Shown here one piece after another: positions 1 through 13,051 of a stretch of 64,000 nucleotides of DNA. The DNA is taken from contig NW_024881328.1 in assembly GCF_018691265.1 (NCBI RefSeq), positions 43,379,515 to 43,443,514 of the forward strand. The letters run 5' to 3'. The DNA is from Tyto alba. Lineage: Eukaryota > Chordata > Aves > Strigiformes > Tytonidae. The position numbers and the translations under genes are program-made. How positions within the stretch are numbered: the first letter of the stretch is position 1; each line of letters begins with the position of its first letter. Under the pieces are notes generated by a model. It did not search any database and was not told the DNA's origin. It saw only the letters and a list, made by a program, of their open reading frames with translations.

Positions 1-3000
1 TTTGCACATTTGAAAGAGTCATTGCAAGCCATTTCTTTGCCATAAGATTTAATTTGATTCAGTTGCTCAGGGTGGGAAGAGGTACCCACAGGCAGAGCAC
101 TCAGGTCCTCCTGCAAGACCACCATTTTTGCAGGGCTCTGTGTAGAGAACTCCATATACTTCTGCAATTATGTGGGTAACAGCCAGGTCACCTGGGATCT
201 GAGTCTGGGAATAGCAGAGACCATGTTTCTGCTGAGAACCTGAGGCATTAGGTAGGAGCATAGACCCCAATGTAGGGAGGCTGGTGCAAAGCAACACCCC
301 CAAAATCTGTCAAAGGGCCCAAAACAGCTGCTCGAGGTTCCCTGTTGTTTTTTTCTTTGTGTGCATCTCATGGGGAAAGAGGTGCATCACTCAACAGTAC
401 GAATACTGAGAGAAGGAAACCTCAAGAGAAATCTTTGTAAGGCCTTGCTCCTACAATATCATGGTCCTGCTCTTGCAGAGAGAGAAAGGTCAAGGAAGAA
501 GAGGAGGTGCAGACCCAGGTATTCAGATGTAGTGAGTCAGCTCCCAATTTGCTCTTTCCATTGGTTTTCTGGACTGTCAGTGTTCGAAAATTGTCTTCAA
601 CATGCAGAAAATGCCTTAGTCTGAAATACACCCTTTTGCTGGTGAAATCTGAGATTTTCCACTTGAGCGTTTCTCAGCTGGAGGTGGGGCTTTAAGGAAA
701 ATACCAAATGTTACGAGATTTGTGAGAGAATCGCAACCGCTGACAGTGCTCTGAGGATGACAAAACAGGCAGCCCAGCCTTGGAGACCTCTTAGGTGGGG
801 AGAGGGGCCTCCCCCTCCGTGTCCACTCCCTGTTAATGACCAGGTGGGATGCTGGTATAGCAGAAGGCTAACGGAGCTCGTGGCACAGAGATCCCCTCCG
901 AGGGAGGCAAAGTGCCTGTGACAGTGAAATCAAGGAGACTGTGTGCAACAGGGCCACGAAGAAGCGTGTCTGGCGTTTTCAGCTGTCACTTTTCCTGTGC
1001 CAGAGCTGGCCCTGGTTGCCCGTGCAGTTTAACTGCTCCTCGCAGCCCTGCCAGGAGAGCAGCTCTTCTGCACAGCCCCTTTCCCACCCACGCACACACG
1101 GCGGGAGGGAGGGGAGAAGGGAAGGAGGTGGTTAAACTCAGGACGCGGCGATCTGTGAGTCAGACACTTGGCCAAAGCCTCCAGTGCTCCCAGACTCTCC
1201 AAAAGCTGATGTCTCCAGCTTCCTCCGCCACCACGGAAGACTGGCTCTTAAAATGGGGCTGTCTGAAGGCACAAAGCTGTTGCATCCTCCGAGGGATCAG
1301 GATCTCCTGCAGCTCCGCTTTGTGGAGGGCAAACAAGACGAGGGAAGCCTGTAATAAGGCTAGAGGAAGCCTTGATCTTAACTAAAATACCCCCTTTAGC
1401 ATTACAGTAAGTATTTTATCCTTACGACACCTCTTCTGTTCTCTGCAGCGCAGTGAAAATTGAGCCGCCCTTACCTACGAAGGGGCTTCCTGAGGCGACG
1501 GTCAGGTCCCTTTGCAGGCAGCTGTGCAGCCTCTCTGAGCTGGAGCAGGGGAAAAGGACCCGGGAACTGCTTCGCAGGGACATCTAGGCGCTGAGCTGGA
1601 GGCATGTGAGAGGCCCCTCCGTGTCAGAGGGCTTTGCTGAGCCGTGTCTGTGAAGCACCTCAAGTTGGTGTTCCGAAAGCTTTCGGATCTCTGTGCAGCT
1701 TGTCCCCTTCCCACAGGAGATCTCCAAAGAGCATGAGGGTTTCCCCTTCCCCTGGCTAAAATCCAGCCTGAAAACTGGCTCTCACAGACTTGTTAACATG
1801 CGCACGAGCCATAGGAAGGAAGGAAAGCTGTCACTGTTGTAAGGGTATTGGCAGCACGGACAGGAACTAGTCATTCCAGAATAAACCAGTTTGCAGAACC
1901 CTGTGATGTGCTGCAGCTTGCAGTATAAACTGGAACGGGAGGTTTCCCACCAGGAATAGGTGGTCACCACGTGGAGAGAGGTCTCTAGAGAGATGCAGGG
2001 GGAGCTGAGCTGCCTGTATTTTTCAGGTAATGCCACTTCTCCAACTAAAGCAGCAGCTCAGCTGCATTACTAACTCGCCCTCCCCCTGCACAGCCAATGC
2101 AACCAAACGCACTCTCAGTGTCTGTTCAAGCCTTCAAAAAGGCTTTTGGACTCTTCAAAAAGCTACCCAAAAAATCCATTTAAGGAAGAAGTTCTCCTTC
2201 TGGACTGGACTCTGGCCTTCTTTTCCGAACAGAGATGACACATGCCCCTTTTTTGGTTTATGTTGTGTTGACCACCAAGCAGAAAAGCGTCTGTGCTACT
2301 ACCTGGCCTGCGTGCCATCAAGAATCCATGCTGGTTAGTGTGATTGTCCTCTAGACATAAAGGCGAGCATCGCCTCTTCCTCCATATTCTTTTATATTTA
2401 TAACTGTCGCTTGGGTTTTGCCTGTGAATATCCTTTCAAATCCTGGGTTCCTCTGGACACTTATATACGTTCCCAACAACTTTTCAGACTAGAGCTCTAA
2501 CTCTTCTGCTGCTTAATTCATCATAACCCTACACAAAATATCCCCCCACGTGCAGCTGGACCTCAGAGGCCCAGTGGTGGGTTGAATGCTGAAGATGTGC
2601 ATTTCTTCATGTGCTTGTTTACTCATCCCTTCACTCCGTGGGTTGTGTGCGCTACAAAGCAGCACTGTTAAGCGAGGGATTTTGCACCTTTTGGGTTTAC
2701 TCGGGCATCACCACAGCCATGTGGTGAGTAGGAAGCGGCAAGGACCTGCCACACACCTTCACTAGTGGTCTGGCCAAGCAGGAGAAGAGAGGAGCATGGA
2801 TGCTTACATCTGCATGGGCTGAGTGTGATGGAGTCAGTGTGGGCATGGGGCAGCCATACACATGGTTGGTTTGGAGACAAACCGTTAAATCAGAAGATCC
2901 TGATGCCCTGCCCATAGCCCATACTCCAACAAAGGAAATATTTTAATTGCTTAGCTTTCAAGTCAAAATAACAAACTATATTAGTGGCCCAGTGATGTGT

Positions 3001-3128
3001 CACGGTGATGGAGAGTTCTTGTTTTTCACAGACAGGGTTTACAAGGAACAGTGGCCAGCACTGCGTCTTCCCAGCAGAGCTAGGAGGTTGTATATTGTGC
3101 TTAATGTGTAACTTGTCTTTTCCCACAG
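1..3128. other. COL6A2 upstream region
   Basis: No coding exon recognised in these 3.1 kb. The first COL6A2 exon that can be placed begins at 3129 after a clear acceptor and already contains 29 bases of 5'UTR, so at least one non-coding first exon and the promoter must lie further upstream. They may be inside this stretch, but I could not place them. The open frames here (for example 912-1385) have no family resemblance and no supporting splice sites. Confidence 0.5.
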
Positions 3129-3263
3129 GCATCTAAATATCCAGAGGAACTGCTGAGATGTTCCGACAAGCCTTTTTTTCCACTCTCCTTTGTGTGGCTC
3201 TAGTTCCGCTCCATGCTCAGTTTGATGTGGATCCTGGAGATGTCAGTCCTACCTCCTGTACAG
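3129..3263 (+). CDS. COL6A2: COL6A2 signal-peptide exon
   Basis: Acceptor at 3127-3128, 29 bases of 5'UTR, ATG at 3158, donor at 3264. The first 20 residues are a typical signal peptide (hydrophobic core LLCVALVPL, probable cleavage after HA), followed by an acidic linker. The exon ends one base into a codon that is completed by 4199-4200 (Glu). A diverged inverted copy of this exon lies at 6418-6614. Confidence 0.95.
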
Positions 3264-6200
3264 GTATTAACCAGATAATTTGGGTGTCTTTCTTCCTTGT
3301 AGGCAGCAGTTTTACAGAAAGCAATGGCCGTGCTCAGTTGTAGATCCTGCTCACCAGGAGGTGACAGTGGCACGTGACACCTCTTCTGCCCCTTTGCGCT
3401 CCTGGGCAGTGCCCCGAGGTAGCGATCCATTTGTCAGGAACACCAACCTCCATCCCCCGAAACTCCCATTTCTGGGTTTGCGTTGGTGTGCGGAGAGGTA
3501 GAAACTGAAGAGCTGGGGTCTGCCAGTGGTGGCTTCTCCTAGCTGATGCAGTAATAAATACCAAGGACTCTCCAGAGCTCAGCTCTGTACCTGATGTCAG
3601 AAAACAGTCCACTTTGAATTTGACGATTTCAGTGCTTTTCAGCTGCAATGCAGAGGAGGTGACTTATGTGCCCAGCCATTTACAAAAAACCTGCAAGATT
3701 TTGAAGATTGATTCAGTACTGAGCAAATCTTAGGATTTTGAAGTCCTGGGCACTGGAGAGTTATCTGACCCGCACACAGATGACACTAGGTGGGACCTGT
3801 GCTTTTTCCAATATCACACTTGGGTACGATCTTTTTGAAAACGTTTATAAATTAGGGAGCAACCAGCAACCTGGCAGGCAGAGTGTTCATTTAGTGCAGG
3901 AGAGCAAAAGTCATACCTTTGTTCTTCGTTTAATCCTGGCACTTAGTTCTCAGTTTCCTCATTTCCTCCAACCCAGATGGAAGTAATTCCTGATTAATAA
4001 GAGCTACAACACTCGCAGGAAGCTGAACCTCGAACCTCGTGCTGTTGTTTGCTCTGTTCACAACTCCACGTGCTGTCCTCTGCTGTCTATACATATGTCT
4101 ATACATACATACGCCTCTCAGTCCAGGTTTCTGGGGGACAGTGAAGGGTGTGCAGCGTGAAGTGCTCTGACATGGTCTGAATAATTGTCTCCGTGCAGAA
4201 AAGAGGAACTGCCCCATCAATGTGTACTTCATCATTGACACCTCGGAGAGCGTTGCTCTGCAGACTGTGCCTATCCAGAGCCTCGTGGATCAAATAAAGG
4301 TGTTCATCCCTGAGTTCATCAATAAACTGGAGAGCGAGCTCTACCAGAACCAAGTCTACATCACTTGGCAGTTTGGTGGGCTTCATTACTCGGATGTGGT
4401 GGAAATTTACAGCCCTTTAACGAGCAGCAAAGACGTGTACCTCCTCAGACTGTCCGCTATTAAATACCTTGGCCGGGGCACCTTCACCGACTGCGCTATC
4501 TCCAACATGACGGAGCAGATCCAGACCCAGATGGCCTCAGGCGTTAACTTTGCAGTAGTCATCACCGATGGGCACGTCACCGGCAGCCCCTGCGGGGGGA
4601 TGAAGATGCAGGCTGAGAGGGCGCGAGACATGGGGATCAAGCTCTTCGCCGTGGCCCCCAGCGAGAACGTCTACGAGCAGGGCCTGCGGGAGATCGCCAA
4701 CCTGCCGCACGAGCTGTACCGCAACAACTACGCCATCACCAAGAAAGACACCCTGAACATCGACGAGAACACCATCAATAGGATAATCCAAGCTATGGTA
4801 CGGAGTGCCGCCTGAGGTGCAGGGAGTATAACGGGGAGGGGGAGGGACAAGAGAAGCAGCGCATGGGGAGGGGGGGATGCTTTCTGAGCGGCCCCTCGGT
4901 GGGTTTCGGTGGAGTTCTAGAGATCACCTGTGGTGGGGGAAAGCCTCTGTTTTGTTTCTTTTCCTTTTCTATGTCCTTTCAGCACTTATGGGCCAAATGG
5001 AGCCTCAGGCATCTCTGATTTCTCTGGTTAGGTGCCTGAGCAGGACTCCTTGGTTTGTGCCTCTGTTCCCTGGTGTGTCTGGGCAGGCTGCCACCCTAGT
5101 CCTGGCTCTTGCTGAAGGCCAGACCCATACCCCAGCCTGCTCCCCCCCCAGGGTCACGTGGAAGAGTGTGCAGCACTGAGACATGTGCTCACCATCAGCA
5201 CAGTCTTTGAGGCTCCACCTGTGAGGCACTGTTAGTCGGGGACTCTGCTGAGAACATCTTTAAAGCCATGGGACCTTTACCACCTCCTCGCCCTTGCTGT
5301 CACGCACACCTCTTGGGGTGTGATACTGTTTTTTTCTCTTGGGGCTGACCACCTGAACTGATTCTGTTCATCCTCTTTTCTCCTTTGCAGAAGCACGAAG
5401 CCTACGGAGAGGTGAGTGAGCAGCATCTTTATGTCATTGCCCCACAACACAGGTTTAAGTCGCCTCACTTAGAGAAGACCAGCTCGTACCCCGAAGTATC
5501 AGGCCAGATTTTGCAGTGAGCTGCATGGGATGGGTCTCTGCCCACCTGTGGATCAGAGCCTGGGGACCTGTCCTCTTACCCAATGGTTAAAATGGCATAC
5601 ACTGGATTCTTCACTCCTCACCTGCAATAAATTCAGGTTGATCGAACAGACTAATTGAATCACTTTGGAGGCGTGTTTTGTAGGCGCTGCGCAAGCTGAA
5701 GCTCCTGCCCTGCTGGTATCACGTGAAAAGGGTTTGGCATGCATAGGGAGGAGTGTGCAGAGCGATGCTCCAAAGGGCATGCACAGCCCCTGAGGGCCCC
5801 AGAAGAACAAGCCCACACCAACCTCGTCTGACACTTAGCAGTCCCTGTTCTTTCAGTCTGGCCCAGGAGCCGAGCCAGGATGAATTTGCTTGTGCCAAAT
5901 TCCTGCTTTTAATTTACGGGCAGCATTTTCCCGCGTGCTTGTTGCTGCCTCAACTCTGACCGAGCTGGAGCCGCGGTAGTTTTTGGCACTGTGGTCCCAG
6001 GGATTGGTGCGTGGGGAGCCGTGATGCAGAGCCGAGCTGGCCCAGCACAGGAAGCAGCCGGCACGCTGCCGCGCGGTGCTTACAACCCCCTGTTTAATTT
6101 CTTGTATTTCAGTGCTACAAGATGAGCTGCCTGGAGATTACAGGTCCGCCCGGTCCCAAGGGATACCGAGGGCAGAAGGTAAGTCGCCCTAACCTGTGGG

Positions 6201-9200
6201 AAGAGAATAATGCCAGTGACTGCCACAGACACTGCGGGATGCCCTAGAGCCCACCTCAGCTGCAGCAGCCTTCTCAGGCTTAGTGCCCAGCTGGGAAATA
6301 AGTCCCCTGGGAGACTGCCGTGAATGGCACACAGCCAGCGCCAGTGTCTCCTCGTGTCCACGCCAAGGCTGATGCCTTGAGACCAGTGCAGAGAGGCATC
6401 CGAGCATCATCCGTGTTGACACCCAAATTATCTGGTTAATACCTGCACGGGAGGTAGGACTGACACCTCCGGGATCCCCATCAAACTGAGCATAGAGAGG
6501 AGCTAGAGCTACGCAAAGGAGAGTGGGAAAAAAAAGGGCTTGTCATAACATCCTAGCAGTTCCTCTGGATATTTAGATGCCTGTGGAAAAAGACAACTTA
6601 CATGTTAAGCACAAGCACGGGAGGCAGCAGCTGTCTCCAGTTCCCCCGCCCTCAAGAGCAGAGTTCTCACATGTGTAGGGTGTCTCACTCTCCTGTCCCC
6701 AGCTCTATGTGCTCCCATCCCCACAGTCTTTGACCGACTTCCCCAGAATAAAGCAGGTCCTGCTCCACCATCTTGCTGCTCCAAGCTGTGTAGGAGCAGC
6801 CGTGGTGAGCCTGATGCTCCCAGAAATTGCCATTTTCTCACAAGCCCTGACTTACGTTGGGTTTTTTCTTTCCTTAGGGTGCAAAGGGGAACATGGGTGA
6901 GCCAGGCTCCCCTGGGCTGAAGGGACGGCAGGTGAGTTGTGAAAATTTCCCCCAGCACATTGAAAATGCTGCCCCTGCGTTAGCTGGGGCCACATCTCTG
7001 CCATGCTCAAGCTAACTCTCTGTGTCTTCTTCCTTTAAGGGTGACCCTGGCATTGAAGGTCCAATTGGATACCCTGGTCCAAAGGTAAGACTCCTATAGC
7101 TGGTGACTGAGCATTTTGCATTTGCTGATTTTTGGTAAATCAGGGGGAGCACTGCTTCTCCCTCTCCATCTGCCCGTTTCCCACCCGAGACCCCTGGCAT
7201 GCCATTGCCTCTGCTCCTGCAGATCCCCAGTCACTAACACAATGTTTTTCTTCTTTTCCTTCTGTTTAGGGTGTCCCAGGGCTGAAAGGAGAGAAGGTGA
7301 GAAAGAAGAGACCAAATGGTTGTCTGGGTTCTTGGCAGGGGACGCACACCTTTCTGTTGCAAAGAGAAGTTTAGCTATAATGGGGAGAGTAACAACCCTA
7401 TTAATATGTAATCACAGACACAGGGAGGGATTTCCAGGGGCACCTCAAAGCCTGTCTCCTTCAGGCATTGCCCATGATCTTGCAAAGTGTTGATGTTTTT
7501 CCTGAGCTAAGTGGGCAGGAGGGATGTAGGCAGACCGGCTGACTCCTGTCTTCTTCCCCCAGGGCGAGATTGGATCCGATGGACGGAGGGTAAGAAAGGA
7601 CATTTTCTAACTTGCATGTCGTTCCATCTACCAGCCCTTGACTGGATGTTAATAGCTGACTGATCCCTCTTTCTTTCCACTTGATCCCAGGGTGCCGCTG
7701 GTTTGTCAGGCAGGAACGGCACCGATGGACAGAAGGTAACACCACTTGGGAGCACCCTGTAACGTCACTGCTGCTGTTCATTTCTTTACCCACCCTTGTC
7801 TCCACAGGTTGTTTTGTTTCTCCCATCCCACACGCTAGCTTTTGGTTCTGACAGAGGCTTCTCTGAACTTATTTGCACATTATTCTGCCTGCCCTGTAGA
7901 AATACACGAGCTAGCTGGAGACGAATTCATTCAGGTCACACAAGTGCTATCGCTTCGTCAGCAAGCTCTCTGCAGGAACTAAACACGTAACTCAGGCTGT
8001 GCTCCTGCTGCGGGAGGTGATGCGGCCGAATCATCTGGATGCAGATATCCTGAGAGTTAGTGACCCCTGCAGGACGTGTACACAGAAGGTTTTGCAGAAA
8101 TTTGGTTTTCAAGGCAGTTCGTCACAGAATCTGAGATTTCATCTCTAAGATACTGCTTGTTCTTAATACTAAAGCCCTAAAACCAAGTACCTTGTAACAA
8201 AGTCCCTGAAATCCTCTGTCCCCTCTATAGTGAGCGTAGGGGGCTGCAACCTCCCTTAGGTCTGCATGCCATGCAGATGTACTGCAGGAAGATAGCCTAA
8301 TTGGAGATTATTTCAGCTGGTCTTGTCCTCTGATCAGCACACGTTGGTTTTGCTCTGCACTCTCTTGTATACCCAGCCAGGTACATCTGTGAGATAATAA
8401 CAGTTCTTCTCCCCGCTACTAAAATGCCTGCTGAATCTCTAAAACACAGAAGTCCTTCAGTCACCACCACTCTCTAGCTGGGGTGAGCTGCCAGAGAGCT
8501 GCGAGAAAAAGCCATTTTGGGGTGCAGAGCAAGGCAGTCGGTGCCTCAGGTTCCTGTGAACCTGAGCTGCTCAGACACGAGGTGCACAACGGAGGACCAG
8601 CGCAACTCTGGGCGTGAGTGGCCACCAAATCCAGCCTCAAGGGATGTGTCCATCACCCAGGGCACATGTGTGGGATGAGCGTGCTTGAATTCCCACCAAC
8701 GCCTGTGATACCACTCAGGGCGTTTCAACTATTTTCTCCTCCTCCATTTGTCTCTGCACACCACACTCCTGTTTAAGGAACACATTTGCTATTTATTCTC
8801 TAACTGATCGCAGGAATGGTCAGTGGATGATGTTAAAAATTAGTAAATGTTAACAGGAAAAGCTGCATTTTCCCTTCAGACACCTACAGCTTCTCTGTGG
8901 TCTTCTTTTGAATGCTGTCTCTCTAGGGCAAGCTGGGAAGAATTGGACCACCAGGCTGCAAGGGGGACCGTGGTGACAAGGTAGGAATGCTTTACTCTTT
9001 CACCAGGCACATCAGATGTATCACCCCAACTTCAGCTGATGAATGAGTTGCACATGCAGAGAGATGTGGCCAACGAGAGGTTGCTGGCCCATTTTCCAAC
9101 CGATGGCATGATCTGATCCCAGGCCTGGGATCTCCAGAATGGGGAGCACAGCCTGAATATTTAGTGCCTCCTTTCCATGGGCAAGTAAGCTGGGATCCCG

Positions 9201-12200
9201 CTGTGTCCCTTCTCTCCACATAGAGAGGAAGAGCTGCTCCTTTCACCAACACTAGCAACGAGCAAAAACTTTTAGTCTCTAGAGCAACTCTCTAAGCCAG
9301 TTGTTTTACTCTGCAGGGAAAGTACATATTGTTGCCACTGAAGAATGTGTGATCCTTTGTCCTTTCCCTCCCTAGGGCCCTGATGGCTACCCAGGAGATG
9401 CAGGAGACCAAGGTGAAAGAGGAGATGAAGGCATAAAGGTACAAGTACTCTGAGCAGCGAGCAGAGTGTGGGCAGAGGCCACCAGTGGGGACAGCTAAAC
9501 ACCATTGCCTGTATTTGCTCTTAAATCCTTCCCTACTCATGGAGCCCATAGGCTCTGTCTGCCTGGGGTCTGGTCCTGCTCCTTGGGCTCCTCGTGGTTC
9601 CTGGCAGTGGTGCACAGCGATATGTTGATGACACAGGCAATGACCATTGCTCTCTGGCTGTTTCAGGGAGATCCTGGCCGGCCTGGTCGGAATGGACCCC
9701 TGGGATCTCCAGGAGAAAAAGGAAGCCCGGTAGGTTCATGCAGCGTTCAGACGTCTCCAGTATCATTCCAGGGTCTGCTCCACGCAGCGTGGAGCCGGAG
9801 CAGCATCAGCTGCTGGTCATGGGGCTACTGCAGCACAAGGATGACTGCTTGCCAGGGCATACTGGTGATTCTGCGAATTAGCCCACCAGCACAGAGAAAG
9901 CACAAGCCCCTTGGTGGTCAAGTGAGCTCTCCCGCCTTGTGTGTCCTCACCAGTACGGTGGGAAACATCATGTGGGCAACAGGAGAGGGGACTGCACAAC
10001 ATCCCTGCAGCTCCCCAGAGCAAAAATGAGAGTGGGTCTCACACATCTGTCCAGAGCAGAGCAAAGCAGGCAAAAGAGATTCAGGAGCATTTACCTTTCT
10101 AGTCGATCCACTGCAACTGCATCTTTCCTTCCTTTCCCATCTTCTCATGAGTAGAAAGGCCCTGTTTGGCCGTGGTTTCCTCTGCCACAGTCTCGTGGCT
10201 TCCTCAGTGTTTGCAGGCTGTTTTTATTCAGGTGAGTAAACTTTAACGACTTACTTCTCAGAGATCTAGCGCAGGCTTTACCCACTGCACTTGACCTTAT
10301 AGCCAATGGCCAGTTACTTCAGATGCAGTGGAGGAGGCTGAAATAGCTCTCCAGCTGTAGGCAGGGCTGAACAGACACTGCAAGGAAGAGTTGGTGAGCC
10401 TTTGCACTGGTTGATGGAGGAAAGGTGACACAGCATCACACTGCTCCAAGGCTGGAGCCTGTGCACGTAGCTTTGGCATGTAGGCGAGGTGGGTGCGTGG
10501 AAGCAGAAGTTGTGTGCTCATGGACACATCTGCTCAAGGGTGGACTGCCTGACACAGGGCAAGAGCTCTCTGTGTGCGCGCGTGTGCACCTTGACCTCTC
10601 TTCTGACAAGCTGTATTGCTTTTTCTTCTCCAAGGGACTTCCAGGCAACCCTGGAGCTCAAGGACCTCCTGGAAGTAAGGGAAGAAAAGGTGAAACAGGA
10701 CCTCCGGGACCTAAAGGAGAGCCTGTAAGTGTCTGAATAGCTCTCTGGACAGTGGGCACACCATGGGAGCCTGATGCAGTTTCATGGATGAGCTCTGAGA
10801 AACTGCCCCGTTTAGCCAGCCTGCCTGCCCAGCCTTCTGCATCCCAAAAGATGTGCAGATGCTGATCTCCTTGCCTCCCTCATCTTCACAGAGCAGTAAT
10901 TCCATAATCCAAAGCCTGCTGATAACCATTTCACCTTAGAAAAGTATCCTGTATTCTCACATAGCCACAAATGCCTCTGTGGATGCCCAGGGACCCTTTG
11001 GCTGTAGTCTAGAAAGTTCCCCAAGCCTCTGGCTTCTCACAGAAGCTCTCAGAGTCGAGATCTGGTGGCTGTTATGGTAGAGCTCTCTGAAAAGGGCAAT
11101 GTCAAATTGCAGCCATGTCACAACATGGATGATGTCGTGCAGATCCAAGCTAATGTGATGGGACACTGCAAAATTTTGGGGAGTGGGTTGGAGATGGTGT
11201 TTTCTGGCAGAATACAGCAGCACAGCTCCACCAGCACCGAGTCCATCCAGATTGTGTCCTTGTATGAGATCTGGTGGGGGAAGCAATGCCGGATGAGCTG
11301 GAAGTAAAGCAGAGTCTTTAACCCTGAGGGAATGAACCACAAGTGTTTGTGGTCACTGCTGTGACCGCATTCCTGAAAGAACAGTCTGGCTGGAGATTCC
11401 CAAAAGCCAAAGGCAAGACCCCCCCCCAATCAGTGCCAGCATGGGCATCTCTGCTCACCTGCTGTCAGGGATGTGCTCACTAAGGGGACAAGGAGACGTC
11501 TCAGAGCAGGAGGGAGAGGGCAGGGCAGCCAGGCGTCACTGCTCAGGTAGCAGCAATCTTTGCATCCCATTTATGTGGCTTTCTGTGTCTGCCAAGGGTC
11601 GACGTGGAGATCCAGGGACAAAAGGCAGCAAAGGCACTCCTGGGGCCAAAGGAGAAAGGGTGAGTAAAGCAATCGCCCAGACCATTGGAAACAAGCCCAA
11701 GATGGCCAGGAGTGGTGTGCGTGATGTGCTACTGCCCAGCCATGCAGCATCCAACACCAAAGCTGGGAATTGCAGATCCCAGTGGGCTCTGCATGTGTGC
11801 TCTGCTCCCACTGTGCCCGCCCTGGTGGCAGTGGGTACAGCCTCCTCTTCCATGGCTTGATCCAAAAAGGGGATGAAGGGCAGAAAAGCTCAAGGCTGAG
11901 ACATGTTCAGAGGGCGCACTGCCCTGACGCTGTGTTTCAAGCCAAGAAACACCAGATCTGAGAACAGCATCAGGCCTCCTGACTCCAAGGAGCACTGCCA
12001 TGCGCACAAACAGCATTGGAGACACTCCTGACCAGGAATATCTTTGCTCACCTCACAGGGAGATCCTGGTACAGAGGGTCCCCGTGGCCTGCCCGGTGAG
12101 GTTGGAAGCAAAGGAGCAAAGGTAAGCACAGAACAGGGGTTGATGACAACCAAGAGGGAGGGAGCTGCTGCTATCCCAGGCAGCTCACTTGGCTTTCCTC

Positions 12201-13014
12201 CTCATGCACACCTGCCTGTACCTGCCTCTGTACGGTCTTGTTTCTTGCTTTGCTTTGCAGGGAGACCAAGGACTCCCAGGACCTCGAGGCCCTTCAGGTG
12301 CTGTGGGAGAGCCAGGCAGGATAGTAAGTCACCCTGGGTCATCTCTGCAACTGTGTACTCCCTCTACAGTGAGAGCTTGCCCCACTGACATAAGCTGCCT
12401 GCACTGTCCCTCCCGATGGCAGCCTGCCTGACCTTTTCTCAGGGAGGCTCAAAAATTAGCCCAGGGGTCCCTGGCTACCCTTTCCTGGGACAAGGAGAAA
12501 TTGCAGAACCCAGGAGTCCCTGATTGTCCATCACTCCCAGTCCCAGGTGTTCCCATAAAAATGTGGAAGGGACCACGTCAGAGCGGGTCACAGGGCGAGG
12601 AAAGATGGGGCTCCCTGGGCACCCATTTGTCCTGGGTCTGTGGTTATTCCAGCACCCCACTGTGGCAGTAGGGCCGTGACATCCATGTGGCTTCATGGGA
12701 TGTGGGAACCCATGTGCTGATTCAGTCACTGTCACTATAACCTCATCGGGAGGGGAGATGATCTCGCAGCATCATCTCCAGAGCTGGTTTCTCCAGCACC
12801 ATCCCCTGTGTGGCCAGGGAGCCGCAGGGACCATCCTCACCCTCTTCCTCCAATCTCTCCAACACTATCCTGCAGGGTTCACGTGGGGACCCTGGTGACT
12901 TGGGACCAAGGGGTGATGCCGGGCCACCAGGACCAAAGGTAAAGTACCTGAATGCAACTCCGTATTTGAAAGGGTATTGTGATGTGCTTTTTTTTTGCTT
13001 GTTTGTTTTTTAAT

Positions 13015-13051
<37 letters not shown>

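Noticed and set aside
4798..4815. Read-through end of the first VWA exon
   Set aside because: The frame continues to a stop a few codons later, but a donor at 4798 joins perfectly to the 21-nt exon 5391-5411, as the family requires.
11065..11340. Overlapping frames on both strands in a COL6A2 intron
   Set aside because: No domain and no splice support; treated as intron.
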